This document shows, in pieces, positions 54,106 to 62,286 of a stretch of DNA of 64,000 nt. The notes beneath the pieces are model-generated. The model did not search any database. It saw only the letters and a program-made list of their open reading frames with translations, and had not been told where the DNA came from. Every line of letters starts with the position of its first letter. Within the stretch, counting starts at the first letter, position 1. Position numbers and translations under genes: made by a program. Origin of the DNA: JAHQVI01 sp963749875 (GTDB taxonomy: Bacteria > Pseudomonadota > Alphaproteobacteria > Rhizobiales > Rhodomicrobiaceae); contig CAVVOX010000003.1 in assembly GCA_963749875.1 (NCBI GenBank), forward strand, positions 372,001 to 436,000, written 5' to 3'.

Positions 54106-55710
54106 ATGCCCATTTCAGGCACAAGAGAGACATTCATCATCATCGCAGCCGCGATTGGGGTCGCCGCTGCCGGGACCGCCCAGGCCAAGCCGGCTGGGCA
54201 GGATCAGAGGCCGCTGCTGCTTGCACAGAATGCCCAGCAACAGGAGCAGGACGCGGAGGCGCGAAGAAAAAAAGGGCGCAAGCCTACAGAGGAACGGCGA
54301 GAGCAGCCGCCGGAGCGTCAAGATCGCAGCGTGCAAAGGAGCCACAAGCGCGACCTGCGCGATGCCGTAAAGGAAGAGCGTCAGCGCACGCGCCGCGACC
54401 AAGCGGATGCCGAAAGCAAGCGGCGTCAGGAACAGGCGGAGCAGGAGCGTCGGCGCCGCGAGGAAGCCGGCGCCAAGCGTGATCGCAGGCAGGTGGACCA
54501 GGACCGGCTTGACCGTAAGCGAAAGCAGGAGCAGGCCGAGCAGAAGGAACGGCAGCGCCGGAAAGCCCAGGAGGATCGCGACCGCCAGCAGGCGGATCGG
54601 GATAAGCGCCGCCGCGAGAAACGTGATCAGGCGCAAGAGGAGCAGGACGGTCGCAAGGCTAAACAAGACCAGCGCGATCGCACGCCGCAGCGCGCCGAAG
54701 ACCGCCGCGAGCGGATCAAGGAGCGTGTCGAGCGGCGTGCAATCTCCCGTGAAGAGCTTCAGAAGCGCCGGCGGGGACGCCAGGAGTTCACCCGCGAAAA
54801 GCTCAAGGATATTGTCCGTGAGCGGCGTGAGCGGCGCGAGGCAGGCGGGCGCGTCGTCATTGAAGAGCCGGGCGAGCGCCGGATCACCCGTGACAAAGGC
54901 CGCGTCGTCATCGAGCATAATGAGACGAAGCGTCTGCGCGGAGCCACCCGCGATGTTCGCACCGAAAGCGGTCCTCGGGGAAGAACACGGACAATCATCA
55001 CCCGGCCGAATGGCGTCCAGATCATCTCGATCGAGGACCGCGACGGCCGGCTTCTTCGCCGTATCAAGCGCCTGCCCAGTGGCCGCGAAATCCTCCTCAT
55101 CAACAATGAATGGAAAGGCCGGAAGCGTGGCCACGACCGCGATCGCCGCGGCTTCGGCTTCTCCATCGATCTCCCGGATCTGCAAATCGATCTTGGCCGT
55201 CGCGACTATTATGTCTATGCGGATGAGGCGGATGAGGCTCGGATCTACGAGGTTCTGACGGCGCCGCCTGTGGAAGACCTCGAAGAGGATTACACGCTCG
55301 ACGAAATCCGCTACAGCCCGGACATTCGCAAGCGGCTGCGCAAACTCAACCTGAATACGGTAAATTTCGAATTCGGATCCTGGGAAGTGCCCGACGAACA
55401 GATCGGCAAGCTGGACGTCGTTGCCCGGGTGATCAATCGCATTGTGGATGAAGACCCCGAGCAGATCATCATGATCGCGGGATACACCGACGCCGTCGGC
55501 TCCGAAGAGGACAATCTCTCGCTCTCGGATCGCCGCGCGGAAACGGTTGCACGCATCCTGACCGACGAGTTCGACGTCCCGCCGGAAAACCTTGTCACGC
55601 AAGGCTATGGAGAGGCGGGCCTTCTGATCGATACGGAAAAGGCGGAAGCGCGGAACCGCCGGGTCGAATTCATGCGGATCACGCCATATCTCGCTCAAAG
55701 CGATAAATAG
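54106..55710 (+). CDS. OmpA-family protein with long charged coiled-coil region
   Basis: 534 residues: signal peptide (ETFIIIAAAIGVAAAGTAQA), then about 200 residues almost wholly of Arg, Lys, Glu, Gln and Asp (repeats such as RRQEQAEQERRRREE), predicted to form a long helix or coiled coil. A mid-domain follows (VIEEPGERRITRDKGRVVIEH, LPSGREILLIN), and the C-terminal OmpA peptidoglycan-binding domain (NFEFGSWEVPD, IAGYTDAVGSEEDNLSLSDRRAETV, TQGYGEAG, NRRVEF). Likely an envelope-spanning spacer that holds peptidoglycan. The TAG stop is the start of repeat copy 7. A long antisense frame is a shadow of the biased codons. Confidence 0.87.
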   Translation: MPISGTRETFIIIAAAIGVAAAGTAQAKPAGQDQRPLLLAQNAQQQEQDAEARRKKGRKPTEERREQPPERQDRSVQRSHKRDLRDAVKEERQRTRRDQADAESKRRQEQAEQERRRREEAGAKRDRRQVDQDRLDRKRKQEQAEQKERQRRKAQEDRDRQQADRDKRRREKRDQAQEEQDGRKAKQDQRDRTPQRAEDRRERIKERVERRAISREELQKRRRGRQEFTREKLKDIVRERRERREAGGRVVIEEPGERRITRDKGRVVIEHNETKRLRGATRDVRTESGPRGRTRTIITRPNGVQIISIEDRDGRLLRRIKRLPSGREILLINNEWKGRKRGHDRDRRGFGFSIDLPDLQIDLGRRDYYVYADEADEARIYEVLTAPPVEDLEEDYTLDEIRYSPDIRKRLRKLNLNTVNFEFGSWEVPDEQIGKLDVVARVINRIVDEDPEQIIMIAGYTDAVGSEEDNLSLSDRRAETVARILTDEFDVPPENLVTQGYGEAGLLIDTEKAEARNRRVEFMRITPYLAQSDK

Positions 55711-55835
55711 ATCAACCCTCGTTCAAGTGGAATCACTTGAACGAGGTCAAGTTGATCTATTTCTATCGGTTAGCGCAACTGTTCCCACGTCCATCGCTGC
55801 CTTCGCGGGGACATGTTTGGACGCGCGTTGCGCTA
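55708..55835 (+). repeat. Composite repeat copy 7 (modules A and B)
   Basis: Full-length copy starting with the TAG stop of the OmpA-family gene; module B ends GCGCTAG. Confidence 0.85.
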
Positions 55836-55858
55836 GGCAACCCGCGATTTCTGCTGAC

Positions 55859-55897
55859 AAAAGCGCCGCCGGAATCACCTCCCGGCGGCGCTTGTCT
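55859..55897. terminator. Bidirectional terminator-like hairpin
   Basis: A perfect 12-bp stem AAGCGCCGCCGG (55861-55872) with its complement at 55882-55893. It lies between the convergent OmpA and YpfJ-type genes. On the minus strand a TTTT follows the stem, so it most clearly ends the YpfJ-side transcript. Confidence 0.75.
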
Positions 55898-55924
55898 TGA
55901 ATTGCGTAAGCCGCCAATGGCGGC

Positions 55925-56854
55925 TCAGATGCCGCCGCCGAACGCATCGCAGGCCTCAAACTGCCCGCTCTCGAATCCGCGCCGAAACCAGCGGACGCGC
56001 TGTTCGGATGTTCCGTGGGTGAATGCATCAGGGACGACATAGCCTTGTGTTCGCTTCTGAAGGCGGTCATCGCCGATGGCCGCAGCGGCGTTCAGCGCCT
56101 CGTCGATGTCGCCGGGCTCCACGATCTGGAGCTCGCGCTGGGCGTGATGCGCCCATAATCCGGCCAGACAGTCGGCCTGAAGCTCCATCCGAACCTGAAG
56201 CGCGTTGCTCTCGCGTTCGCTGCTCCGCGCCCGGGCGCGCGTCACCTGCTCGGTAATGCCAAGCAGGGTCTGCACGTGATGGCCGATTTCATGCGCAATG
56301 ACATAGGCCTGCGCGAAATCGCCGGGCGCGCGGAAACGGTTCTTCAGATCATCGTAGAAAGAGAGGTCGATATAGACCTTCTGATCGATCGGACAATAGA
56401 ACGGCCCCATCTGGGTGACGCCGGTGCCGCATCGGGAGTCCGTTCCGCCGCGGAACAGGACGAGGGTCGGTTTTGTGTAGCGACGGCCCGAGGCTTGAAA
56501 CCGCTGCGACCAGACATCTTCCGTCGTCTTGAGCACGACGGACACGAATTGTTTCAGCTCCTGCTCCTCCGGACTGGCAGGCCGCGACGGCTGTCGTGGG
56601 CCTTCCCCGACCGATATCGGACCGCCTCCATTCTCCAGGATGACGCGCGGATCGACCCCGAAGAAAAACATGAGCCCGAGAATGGCCAGCAACCCGACGA
56701 GCCCAATTCCGCCGGCCCGGCCTCGCGGCATCGGAATGGGCCTGCCGCGGCCCGGAAAGCCGCCGCGGGGAAACGGGAACGGCATGCGCCGCCGTCCCGG
56801 CTGCCCTCTGCGGTCTTCGACATTCTCGCTGCCTTTGCGACCGCGCCAGCGCAT
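55925..56854 (-). CDS. YpfJ-type neutral zinc metallopeptidase
   Basis: 309-residue protein: a basic, Pro/Gly/Arg-rich cytoplasmic start (FPRGGFPGRGRPIPMPRG), one membrane helix (GIGLVGLLAILGLMFFFG), then the zinc-peptidase domain with YIDLSFYDDL, the metal site AYVIAHEIGHHVQ (HExxH) and RMELQADCLAGLWAH, where a downstream Glu may be the third ligand. Family pfam04228. Physiological substrate unknown. Confidence 0.9.
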   Translation of the reverse strand: MRWRGRKGSENVEDRRGQPGRRRMPFPFPRGGFPGRGRPIPMPRGRAGGIGLVGLLAILGLMFFFGVDPRVILENGGGPISVGEGPRQPSRPASPEEQELKQFVSVVLKTTEDVWSQRFQASGRRYTKPTLVLFRGGTDSRCGTGVTQMGPFYCPIDQKVYIDLSFYDDLKNRFRAPGDFAQAYVIAHEIGHHVQTLLGITEQVTRARARSSERESNALQVRMELQADCLAGLWAHHAQRELQIVEPGDIDEALNAAAAIGDDRLQKRTQGYVVPDAFTHGTSEQRVRWFRRGFESGQFEACDAFGGGI

Positions 56855-56878
56855 CGGTCCCTCCCCTTAAAATTTATA

Positions 56879-56952
56879 TCAATAAGTTAGCGCAACTGTT
56901 CCCGCGTCCATCGCCGCCTTCGCGGGGACATGCTTGGACGGGCGTTGCGCTA
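56879..56952 (+). repeat. Composite repeat copy 8 (module B only)
   Basis: TTAGCGCAACTG...GGCGTTGCGCTAG hairpin with the CCGCCTTCGCGGGG core, without module A. Its final CTA (56950-56952) is the stop codon of the minus-strand decarboxylase. Confidence 0.85.
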
Positions 56953-58323
56953 GCCGGCCTCTTCCTCCGCCGGCACAAGCGCCTGAGATGCCTCGGGAAC
57001 GCGCAAATAAGAGCGAACGGACTTGGAAGCGACGACCGTCCCCGAATTGGCAAGCAGCTCATGATTGCGTTCGATGTCGCGCAGATCATAGCGGTAATTG
57101 ACCATGAGGCCATGCGCTTCCTTCATACCGCGTAACGAGGTGTTCGCCATCCAGTTAATGCGTTCCAGCCTTGCGCCGTTGCCGAGGTGGAAGCGCGCCA
57201 CCGGATCGACCGGGCGGCCATGAATGTTTTTCGCCGCGAGGAAATAATGCGACGACGCCGCCATCAGCAAAGGCCGCATGGCGTTCGCCAGCGCCTCATC
57301 CGCGATCCAGTCCTCGTCAGACAGATTGTCCAGGATCGCCAGGTCGGTGGCATCGAAATAGTTGAGCAGATTGCTTGTCCTTGCCCGCTGCAGCCATGCG
57401 GCAAAGCCCGGGATCGGGGACAATGTCACGAAGTTCTTCAGGCTCGGGATGGGGCGCGTCAGATCCTCCACGACCTGCTTGATGAGGAAATTGCCGAAAC
57501 TGATGCCGCGCAGGCCCGGCTGACAGTTGGAGATCGAATAAAAGACCGCAGTGGTGGGGTCGCGCATCTCGGCGGGCGCGCGCCGCTCTTCCTCGAGCAC
57601 CTGACGAATGGAGCCCGGCACATCGCGGCTGAGGGCGACCTGGACGAAGATCAGCGGATCGTCCACCAGCGACGGGTGGAAGAAGGCGAAACATCGGCGG
57701 TCCGCGGGGTCGAGGCGGCGGCGAAGGTCGTCCCAACCCTGGATTTCGTGGACGGCCTCATAGCGGATGATTTTCTCCAGAATATTCGCCGGTGTCGACC
57801 AGTCGATCCGCTGCAGGACGAGGAAGCCGCGATTGAACCACGATGTCAGCGCGCTCACGAAATCACGGTCCACCGCGGCAAGGGCTTCGGTCGAGCTGGC
57901 ATGCCGCAGAAGATCGTTGCGCATCTCGACGATTTCGGCCGTCGCGCCAGGGGCAAGATTGAGACGATGCAGAAATTCCTGACGCGGGGACTCGACCGCC
58001 TTCGTCAGCCGCCTGAGAGCGTCCGGCCCGGGCGTCTCCAAATAGGCTTGGGCGGCGTTCGCGACCGTCGCCGGGTCCGCCGCGAACCGATCTGCCAGAA
58101 AAAGAAAGAAATTCAGGCGCGCCTCGTCATCCAATTTCCGATAGAGCGCCAGAATCTCCTGCGCGAGAGCGACGCCGGAGGCTTCGCCCCGGCCCGAAAG
58201 CAGCGCCTCCGACAGGCTTTCGATGGTCTCTCCCTGGCTTGGCGCGATGCCGGACAAATCCAGAAGATGCCGGCCGCGCTCGGAAATCGCCGTCAGCAGC
58301 TCACCGAAAAACGAAACATTCAT
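56950..58323 (-). CDS. matA: Malonyl-CoA decarboxylase
   Basis: 457-residue MCD that converts malonyl-CoA to acetyl-CoA and CO2. The helical N-terminal domain (EARLNFFLFLADRFA) and the catalytic GNAT-like C-terminal domain with CFAFFHPSLVDDPLIFVQVAL, TAVFYSISNCQPGLRGISFGNFLIK, FVTLSPIPGFAAWL and the late FHLGNGARLERINWMAN block are all in place. It is divergent from a GntR regulator, the usual rhizobial matR-matA layout for malonate use. matB (malonyl-CoA synthetase) and matC (carrier) are not here. Confidence 0.95.
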   Translation of the reverse strand: MNVSFFGELLTAISERGRHLLDLSGIAPSQGETIESLSEALLSGRGEASGVALAQEILALYRKLDDEARLNFFLFLADRFAADPATVANAAQAYLETPGPDALRRLTKAVESPRQEFLHRLNLAPGATAEIVEMRNDLLRHASSTEALAAVDRDFVSALTSWFNRGFLVLQRIDWSTPANILEKIIRYEAVHEIQGWDDLRRRLDPADRRCFAFFHPSLVDDPLIFVQVALSRDVPGSIRQVLEEERRAPAEMRDPTTAVFYSISNCQPGLRGISFGNFLIKQVVEDLTRPIPSLKNFVTLSPIPGFAAWLQRARTSNLLNYFDATDLAILDNLSDEDWIADEALANAMRPLLMAASSHYFLAAKNIHGRPVDPVARFHLGNGARLERINWMANTSLRGMKEAHGLMVNYRYDLRDIERNHELLANSGTVVASKSVRSYLRVPEASQALVPAEEEAG

Positions 58324-58412
58324 ATCCGCGCTCCTGCCCGCGCCTCTGAAACGGCGGTCCGGGAATCATTCTTAATATCTCGCACGGCGAAAAGCGCCGA
58401 CTATTAAAATTG

Positions 58413-58502
58413 TTCGCTAATTTGCCTCTAGGAGCGGCTTAGACTTTCGTATAAGGTTGGAGCTTCGCTTTGTGAGAAAGACCCTCATAGGCAATTTGCG
58501 AA
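58413..58502. promoter_or_regulatory. Inverted repeat pair in the matA-matR divergent region
   Basis: TTCGCTAATTTGCCT (58413-58427) and AGGCAATTTGCGAA (58489-58502) are near-perfect inverse copies 61 bases apart. Their position between the decarboxylase and GntR genes suits two operators for the regulator. Binding is inferred. Confidence 0.5.
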
Positions 58503-58542
58503 GTCCGGATCATTGGCTCTTCAATCTCACTCAGAGTTGGAT

Positions 58543-59283
58543 ATGACCTCGTCTCTAGCAGAACACCTCAAACTGAAGATCGAGAACGAAATTCTGATGT
58601 TCAACCTCAAGCCCGGCGACCGGCTTGACGAGTGCCGATTGGCCGATCGCTATGGTAGCTCGCGAACCCCGGTTCGTGAAGCGCTGAGGCTGCTTGCGGC
58701 GGAAGGGCTCGTGCGCATCAGGCCGCATCGCAGTGCGGTCGTCGCCGGCCTCAGCATCGCCGAGCTCATGGATCTGTTCGAGATGATGGCGATCTATGAG
58801 GGCGCGTGCGCGCGGCTCGCGGCGAGTCATGCGACCCCTGAGGAAATCGCCGAGATGGAAAGGGCAAACGAGGCATGCCGTCAGAACAGCGAGGCCGATG
58901 ACGTCGAGAGCTATTGCCTGACCAACGCGCAGTTCCACGAGGCGATCTATAATGCCAGTCACAATCGCCATCTGATCAAACAGACGGTTTCGACACGGAA
59001 CCGCCTTGGCGCCTATCGCCAAATCCACCTTCGGCACAATTACCCCTTGAAGGAGCTGGTCGGGGAACATGAGAGCGTGTTGCAGGCCATCAAGAAAGGT
59101 GACGCAGAAGAGGCCGACCGGCTCATGCGAAAACATATCGCAACACAAGGCGTGCAGCTCGCCTCTCTGGTGACGAATCTTCCGCCGGAATATTTTGCCG
59201 ACACTTCGAGAAACCACTCCACGAGCGTCCTGTCCCGGCAAGAGGGCGCCGCCTACCCGGCCGTGGCGCTCGCATTCGAGTAG
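58543..59283 (+). CDS. matR: GntR/FadR-subfamily transcriptional regulator, probable MatR
   Basis: 246-residue regulator with an N-terminal winged helix (RLADRYGSSRTPVREALRLLAAEGLVRI) and a C-terminal FCD helical domain (ELMDLFEMMAIYEGACARLAA, FHEAIYNASHN, EHESVLQAI), with His/Asp residues able to bind a metal-carboxylate ligand. Located divergently from malonyl-CoA decarboxylase, it probably senses malonate or malonyl-CoA. ATG 58543 chosen; a TTG at 58513 adds 10 residues. Confidence 0.88.
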   Translation: MTSSLAEHLKLKIENEILMFNLKPGDRLDECRLADRYGSSRTPVREALRLLAAEGLVRIRPHRSAVVAGLSIAELMDLFEMMAIYEGACARLAASHATPEEIAEMERANEACRQNSEADDVESYCLTNAQFHEAIYNASHNRHLIKQTVSTRNRLGAYRQIHLRHNYPLKELVGEHESVLQAIKKGDAEEADRLMRKHIATQGVQLASLVTNLPPEYFADTSRNHSTSVLSRQEGAAYPAVALAFE

Positions 59284-59284
59284 C

Positions 59285-60196
59285 CTACGGCAAGCGGAAC
59301 GCTTTGGAGAGAAACCGCATGACCTCGGGGAATTGCTGGCGCCAGAGATCCCAGTCGTGCCCGCCATCGTCGACGCGCAGCTCCGCGGCCAGTCCGGCCC
59401 GCCGCAGCGCAATGAAAAGCGCGCAGCTGCCCTCATAGAATTTGAAATAGTCGTCGTCACCCGCGGTGATCAGGATCTTCGGCGGTGCCTTCATCCGGCG
59501 CAATTCGTCGATCCGGGAGAACGGGCTGCGCTCGACATAGATACCGATGTCGAAAGGGCGTCCATAGGCGCCGTGATACCATTTTTCCGCCTCCTCCAAG
59601 GCGTTGGCGACCGGCCGGTCCACACCGGGAATGCCGACGGCTTGGAACAGGGCGCCGCTGAGGCTTGCCACGGCGATGAAGCGCTCGGGATGAAAGAATG
59701 CCATGCGGAGCGCGCCATATCCGCCCATGGACAGGCCGGCGGTCGCCCGGGCGTGCCGATCCGGAATGGCGCGGTATCGGCTCTCAATATAGCTGACGAG
59801 GTCACGCATGATTGCGGTCTCATAATCGCCCGGCCCGCCCAGCGCGGCGCTGTCGACATACCAGCTTTTCGCGCCATCAGGCATGACGGCGATGACCGCC
59901 GGGATTTCGCCGCTGCCGATCAGCGTGTCGAGCATCCGACCGACCCGGCCGCGTTCGATCCATTCGCGCTCGTTTCCGCCATAGCCGTGGAGGAGATAGA
60001 CGACCGGGAAACGCCGCTCGGGCTCGCCGGCATAAGCATCCGGCAGATAGAGACTGAAGCGCATCGGCGCATGAAGCGCGCCACTTTCGAAGCTGAGGCC
60101 GATCCGTAGATCTCCGGCCCATGCCGGCGCGGCCGAAATCAGGAGGGCTGCGACGGCGAAGGCGCGCGCGGCAAGATGGATGGCGGAGCGTCTCAT
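59285..60196 (-). CDS. Secreted esterase, alpha/beta-hydrolase fold (esterase D type)
   Basis: 303-residue protein with signal peptide (AIHLAARAFAVAALLISAAPAWA), then an alpha/beta-hydrolase of the putative-esterase family (PVVYLLHGYGGNEREW). Nucleophile GLSMGGYGA, acid in TAGDDDYFK, and catalytic His in DDGGHDWDLW. Likely an ester hydrolase in the periplasm or outside; substrate unknown. It overlaps the DUF1499 gene by four bases and its stop is close to the GntR gene end (convergent). Confidence 0.87.
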   Translation of the reverse strand: MRRSAIHLAARAFAVAALLISAAPAWAGDLRIGLSFESGALHAPMRFSLYLPDAYAGEPERRFPVVYLLHGYGGNEREWIERGRVGRMLDTLIGSGEIPAVIAVMPDGAKSWYVDSAALGGPGDYETAIMRDLVSYIESRYRAIPDRHARATAGLSMGGYGALRMAFFHPERFIAVASLSGALFQAVGIPGVDRPVANALEEAEKWYHGAYGRPFDIGIYVERSPFSRIDELRRMKAPPKILITAGDDDYFKFYEGSCALFIALRRAGLAAELRVDDGGHDWDLWRQQFPEVMRFLSKAFRLP

Positions 60197-60723
60197 CGGA
60201 CTGTCTGCTTCGACTGCGCCACCTCGCGCGACAGCTTTCCGAGCCACCGCTCGACCCTGGCATGGTTGACGCCGAGATCGTTCCGCCCGAATTGCGAACG
60301 CGAATAGATGGCGACCGTCGATCCGCCTCCCGGCCGGGCGACATAGCGCACGTCGATCGTATCGGGAAAGCGCATCGTCTCGCTGCGCTGGACATAGCGC
60401 TCCTGCGGCGTCTTATCGTCGATATCGACAAGCGTCAGCCGGCGCTCCGTCATCAACGCCCGGTTCATGGCCTTGCGCAGCGCCGGCACATCGACCGGAT
60501 AGTCGCGCGGGAGAATATCGGTATCGATCGGGCAAAGGTTGTTCGGACAGGCGAGCGCGTCGGTCGAAGTCGATCGCCGCTCCAGATCCTCGAAACTGAC
60601 CGGGCCGAGATCGGCCGGGCCGAATAGCTCCCAGATCCGCTCCGGCCCTAAGAGCCACCACGATCCCCCCGCCGCAAGCGCCAGACCTGCAACGAGCGCG
60701 ATCATAACAAGCCAAAGGCTCAT
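60193..60723 (-). CDS. DUF1499 family protein
   Basis: 176-residue protein with an N-terminal hydrophobic segment (LWLVMIALVAGLALAAGGSWWLL) that may be a membrane anchor, then the DUF1499 domain: CPNNLCPIDTDI, VDIDDKTPQERYVQRSETMRFPDTIDVRY, SRSQFGRNDLGVNHARVERWL. Function unknown. Start at MSLW (60723); an ATG at 60762 is also possible. Overlaps the esterase gene (ATGA). Confidence 0.82.
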   Translation of the reverse strand: MSLWLVMIALVAGLALAAGGSWWLLGPERIWELFGPADLGPVSFEDLERRSTSTDALACPNNLCPIDTDILPRDYPVDVPALRKAMNRALMTERRLTLVDIDDKTPQERYVQRSETMRFPDTIDVRYVARPGGGSTVAIYSRSQFGRNDLGVNHARVERWLGKLSREVAQSKQTVR

Positions 60724-60825
60724 TTTTCGCCCTGCCTGCTGTTCTCCTAAAAATTCTAGCATGTCAGCAATCGGGCTTATAGACTCCGCAAAAAGCCAGA
60801 AAAATGGCCACGGGGCGGAGGCGGG

Positions 60826-61083
60826 TCAAAACCAGAGGAAAAGAAAGAACAGGCCGAATAGGCCCAAGGGGACCAGAATCGGCCAGATTTCCGGCGATTT
60901 GCGCCGCTTTGCCGGCTTCGTCTCTTCCGCCGGCTTCCGCTCCGGTTCCGGCGCGGGCACCTGTCCTATGCCCTTGCAGATCGGGCAATCGACCAATTCG
61001 ATGGAGGATTTTCCCTCCTGCGGCACGATGATGTAATTCACGCCCGTTCCTTTGCAATGCGGGCAGGTCACCATTTCGGCCAT
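60826..61083 (-). CDS. Small DnaJ-type zinc-finger protein with C-terminal membrane helix
   Basis: 85 residues: two CxxCxGxG-type zinc motifs (CPHCKGTGV and CPICKGIGQ), as in the DnaJ central domain, then a Pro/Glu/Lys linker and a C-terminal membrane helix (IWPILVPLGLFGLFFLFLWF). With only two motifs it would bind one zinc. It resembles no characterised protein I can name and may be a membrane-tethered chaperone-like or metal-binding factor. Confidence 0.78.
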   Translation of the reverse strand: MAEMVTCPHCKGTGVNYIIVPQEGKSSIELVDCPICKGIGQVPAPEPERKPAEETKPAKRRKSPEIWPILVPLGLFGLFFLFLWF

Positions 61084-61108
61084 CGGTTCTGTTCCTCGCG
61101 CGACGACT

Positions 61109-61238
61109 TAGATCAACCTTCGTTCAATTGGACTCACTTGGACGAGGTTAAGTTGATCTATTTCAAAAGACGAGCGCAACTGTTCCCGCATCCATCCCCG
61201 CCTTCGCGGGGACATGCTTGGATACGCGTTGCGCTAGC
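61109..61238 (+). repeat. Composite repeat copy 9 (modules A and B)
   Basis: Full-length copy upstream of the CxxC-TM gene and downstream of the trhO stop; module A is less symmetric (CAACCTTCGTTCAATTGG). Module B ends GCGCTAG. Confidence 0.85.
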
Positions 61239-61338
61239 CGCAATTGAATTAAATTGAAGATGATTGTGAGAGGGTTAATCGCGAGAGGCCGTGATGCGTT
61301 TTCGGGCCGAGGCTGTGCCGGATTGGCCGCAGGACGCA

Positions 61339-62286
61339 TCAGCTCCCTTTCGGCGATGATTTCGCGGTCCGGCCCTCGACGGCGCCGAGATGGCGGACGC
61401 CGCGTCGTTCCGCAAGCTCGACTTGTCTCTGCCGCTCGGCGAAACGCGCTTTCTGGCTCACGCTGAATGCGTCATGGCAATGCGGGCAGCTCACACCGGC
61501 AATGTAGTGCTCCGACTTCTTGTCGGCGTCGCTGATCGGCATCCGGCAGGCATGGCAGAGCCCATATGACCCCGGCGCAACGCCGTGAGCGACCGCCGTG
61601 CGCTGATCGAAGACGAAACATTCTCCCCGCCAACGGCTCTCAGCCTCCGGCACCCTCTCCAGATATTTCAGAATGCCGCCTTTGAGGTGGTAGACTTCGT
61701 CGAACCCTTGCCGCTTCAAAAAGGCGGTGGCTTTTTCACAGCGTATGCCGCCAGTGCAGAACATGGCGAATTTGCGCTTGCCGTGCAGCTCCGGCTGGCG
61801 GGCGAACCAGGCGGGAAAGTCGCGGAAGGAGGCGGTTTCCGGATTGATCGCGCCTTCGAACGTCCCGATCCGCACCTCATAATCATTGCGCGCGTCGATC
61901 AGGGCGAGGTCCGGATCGGCAATCAGCGCGTTCCAGTCCTCCGGCTCGACATAGGTCCCCACCTCCTCATTCGGATCGACGCCTTCGACGCCCATCGTGA
62001 CGATCTCTTTTTTGAGGCGCACCTTCATCCGGTAGAAGGGCATCTCTTCGGCGGAGGATTCCTTGTGCTCTAGGTCGGCGCATCCCGGAATGGCCCTGAT
62101 GGCGCCGAGCACGGCGTCGATCCCGGCCCGCGACCCGGCGATCGTGCCGTTGATCCCTTCCGGCGCGAGCAGCAGCGTCCCGCGCAGCCCGGCCTCGCCG
62201 CAGGCGCGCTCCAATGCGCCTTTCAGCGATGGCAGCTCTTCGAGCGGGGCAAATTTGTAAAGCGCCGCGACAACAATCTCCGTCAT
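61339..62286 (-). CDS. trhO: tRNA uridine(34) hydroxylase, rhodanese family
   Basis: 315-residue TrhO/YceA, which oxygen-dependently hydroxylates U34 of tRNAs to ho5U. N-terminal domain (VVAALYKFAPLEELPSL, LLLAPEGINGTIAG), a rhodanese domain with active Cys in MFCTGGIRCEKATAFL, and a C-terminal zinc-like Cys/His part (GLCHACRMPISDADK, GVSCPHCHDAF). It stands alone. Confidence 0.95.
   Translation of the reverse strand: MTEIVVAALYKFAPLEELPSLKGALERACGEAGLRGTLLLAPEGINGTIAGSRAGIDAVLGAIRAIPGCADLEHKESSAEEMPFYRMKVRLKKEIVTMGVEGVDPNEEVGTYVEPEDWNALIADPDLALIDARNDYEVRIGTFEGAINPETASFRDFPAWFARQPELHGKRKFAMFCTGGIRCEKATAFLKRQGFDEVYHLKGGILKYLERVPEAESRWRGECFVFDQRTAVAHGVAPGSYGLCHACRMPISDADKKSEHYIAGVSCPHCHDAFSVSQKARFAERQRQVELAERRGVRHLGAVEGRTAKSSPKGS

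Noticed and set aside
54115..55698. 527-residue minus-strand frame antisense to the OmpA-family gene
   Set aside because: It is a mirror of the Arg/Glu-rich codons of the sense gene, has no domain or signal, and the sense strand has a signal peptide and an OmpA domain.
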